A DNA stretch of 6,985 nt from Actinomycetota bacterium (GTDB taxonomy: Bacteria; Actinomycetota; Thermoleophilia; Solirubrobacterales; Solirubrobacteraceae): positions 1-6,985 of the forward strand of contig VAWY01000209.1 in NCBI GenBank assembly GCA_005888335.1, written 5' to 3'. Positions within the stretch are counted from its first letter, which is position 1. Every line of letters begins with the position of its first letter. Below are positions 6,494 to 6,985 of this stretch, piece by piece. The position numbers and the translations under genes were made by a program. The notes below the pieces were generated by a model. The model did not search any database. It was not told where the DNA came from and saw nothing but the letters and a program-made list of their open reading frames with translations.

Positions 6494-6985
6494 TCACCGG
6501 CGCCGAGAGGGGCGGCGGATCCGCGTCTGGGTCGGGGTGCCCCCAGCGGACTCCTCGGCGAACACGGTCAGCTGCACGAGCTCGTGCTCGGCGAGCAGCG
6601 CGGTGCCGGCGGCCGCGGGCGTCGCGAACTGCGCCGAGCGGCCGAGTCCGATTCCGTCGCGTTCGCTGAGTCGCGCGTGCAGCACCTGGGCGACGAAGGC
6701 CTCGGCCTCCTCGCGCGAGGGGGCCGGGCGCTCGCTCGCCTCGAGCGCGTCGAGCGCGTAGCCCTGCAGCAGCGGAGCGTGGAGCGCGGCGAAGACGTCT
6801 GGGCGGCTGACGTGGTCGAGCACGACGCAGCGTCCGCCGATCGCCGCGAGAGCGCCGAGCTGGCCGTCGCGCAGCCGGACCGCGCGGATCAGGTCGCCGA
6901 GGGACGCGCGCTGGTGCTCGTAGATGTCGTGCATCGCGCCGGTGGGCGAGACCGCGGCCATGCGCACGGCCTTGTCCGCGACCTC
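6494..6985 (-). CDS. ARPP-1 domain protein (DUF6569-like), C-terminal part; 5' end beyond window
   Basis: The frame is open to the right edge and reads EVADKAVRMAAVSPTGAM, so the GTG at 6967 is internal and the true start lies outside. I recognise the ARPP-1 domain ('ARG and Rhodanese-Phosphatase-superfamily-associated Protein') from memory of its C-terminal half. The signs are VADK...SPTGAMHDIYE, then VRLRDGQLGALAAIGGR, VVLDHVSRPDVFAALH and LLQGYALDALE, followed by a helix of about 20 residues (84-104 counting from the GTG) and a closing strand ELVQLTVFAE. The domain is named for genomic association with ADP-ribosylglycohydrolase-type and phosphatase/rhodanese proteins, and to my knowledge its biochemical activity is not settled. 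About 163 residues are visible, perhaps half of a typical protein. The tail after residue 140 is basic and low-complexity (RIRRPSRRR). No membrane segment is visible in this part. It precedes the nuclease-helicase gene in the same direction and frame, with 42 nt between its TGA and the next ATG, so co-transcription is likely. Confidence 0.78.
   Translation of the reverse strand, partial: EVADKAVRMAAVSPTGAMHDIYEHQRASLGDLIRAVRLRDGQLGALAAIGGRCVVLDHVSRPDVFAALHAPLLQGYALDALEASERPAPSREEAEAFVAQVLHARLSERDGIGLGRSAQFATPAAAGTALLAEHELVQLTVFAEESAGGTPTQTRIRRPSRRR

Overview
The window reads as chromosomal DNA from a high-GC bacterium. The two best-conserved genes (recD and the large minus-strand gene) end almost every codon in G or C, use GTG starts, and have a protein style typical of Actinomycetota. 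A Thermoleophilia-like or related soil lineage is my guess from experience; nothing in the window proves it. No tRNA, rRNA, CRISPR array, insertion sequence or integrase was seen.

Layout, left to right. (1) Bases 2-1648, plus strand: the 3' nine-tenths or so of recD, the helicase subunit of the RecBCD (exonuclease V) recombination-repair machine, cut by the left edge. (2) Bases 1649-2142: no intact gene. The minus strand carries what looks like a decayed coding sequence that cannot be assigned to a family. It is split by one frameshift near 1922 and one in-frame TAG at 1851-1853. (3) Bases 2143-3054, plus strand: a complete 303-residue HNH endonuclease of the HNH_2, McrA-like restriction type. 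(4) Bases 3056-6451, minus strand: a 1131-residue fusion protein. It joins an iron-sulphur Cas4/AddB-like nuclease, a DEDD-type exonuclease domain and a UPF1/Dna2-like superfamily 1 helicase. It matches the TM0106-family 'RecB-like putative nuclease' architecture. (5) Bases 6494-6985, minus strand: the C-terminal part of an ARPP-1 domain protein, cut by the right edge and lying just upstream of gene 4 in the same direction.

How they may fit together. Three of the four genes process DNA: end resection (RecD), endonucleolytic cutting (HNH) and combined nuclease-helicase action (TM0106 family). The HNH gene and the fusion gene converge with one base between their stop codons. The ARPP-1 gene and the fusion gene are probably co-transcribed: 42 nt separate them and they share a reading frame, with a single TGA between. 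A small defence or repair cluster of a modification-dependent nuclease plus a nuclease-helicase is a reasonable inference. No single gene proves it, and the recD next door may simply be housekeeping.
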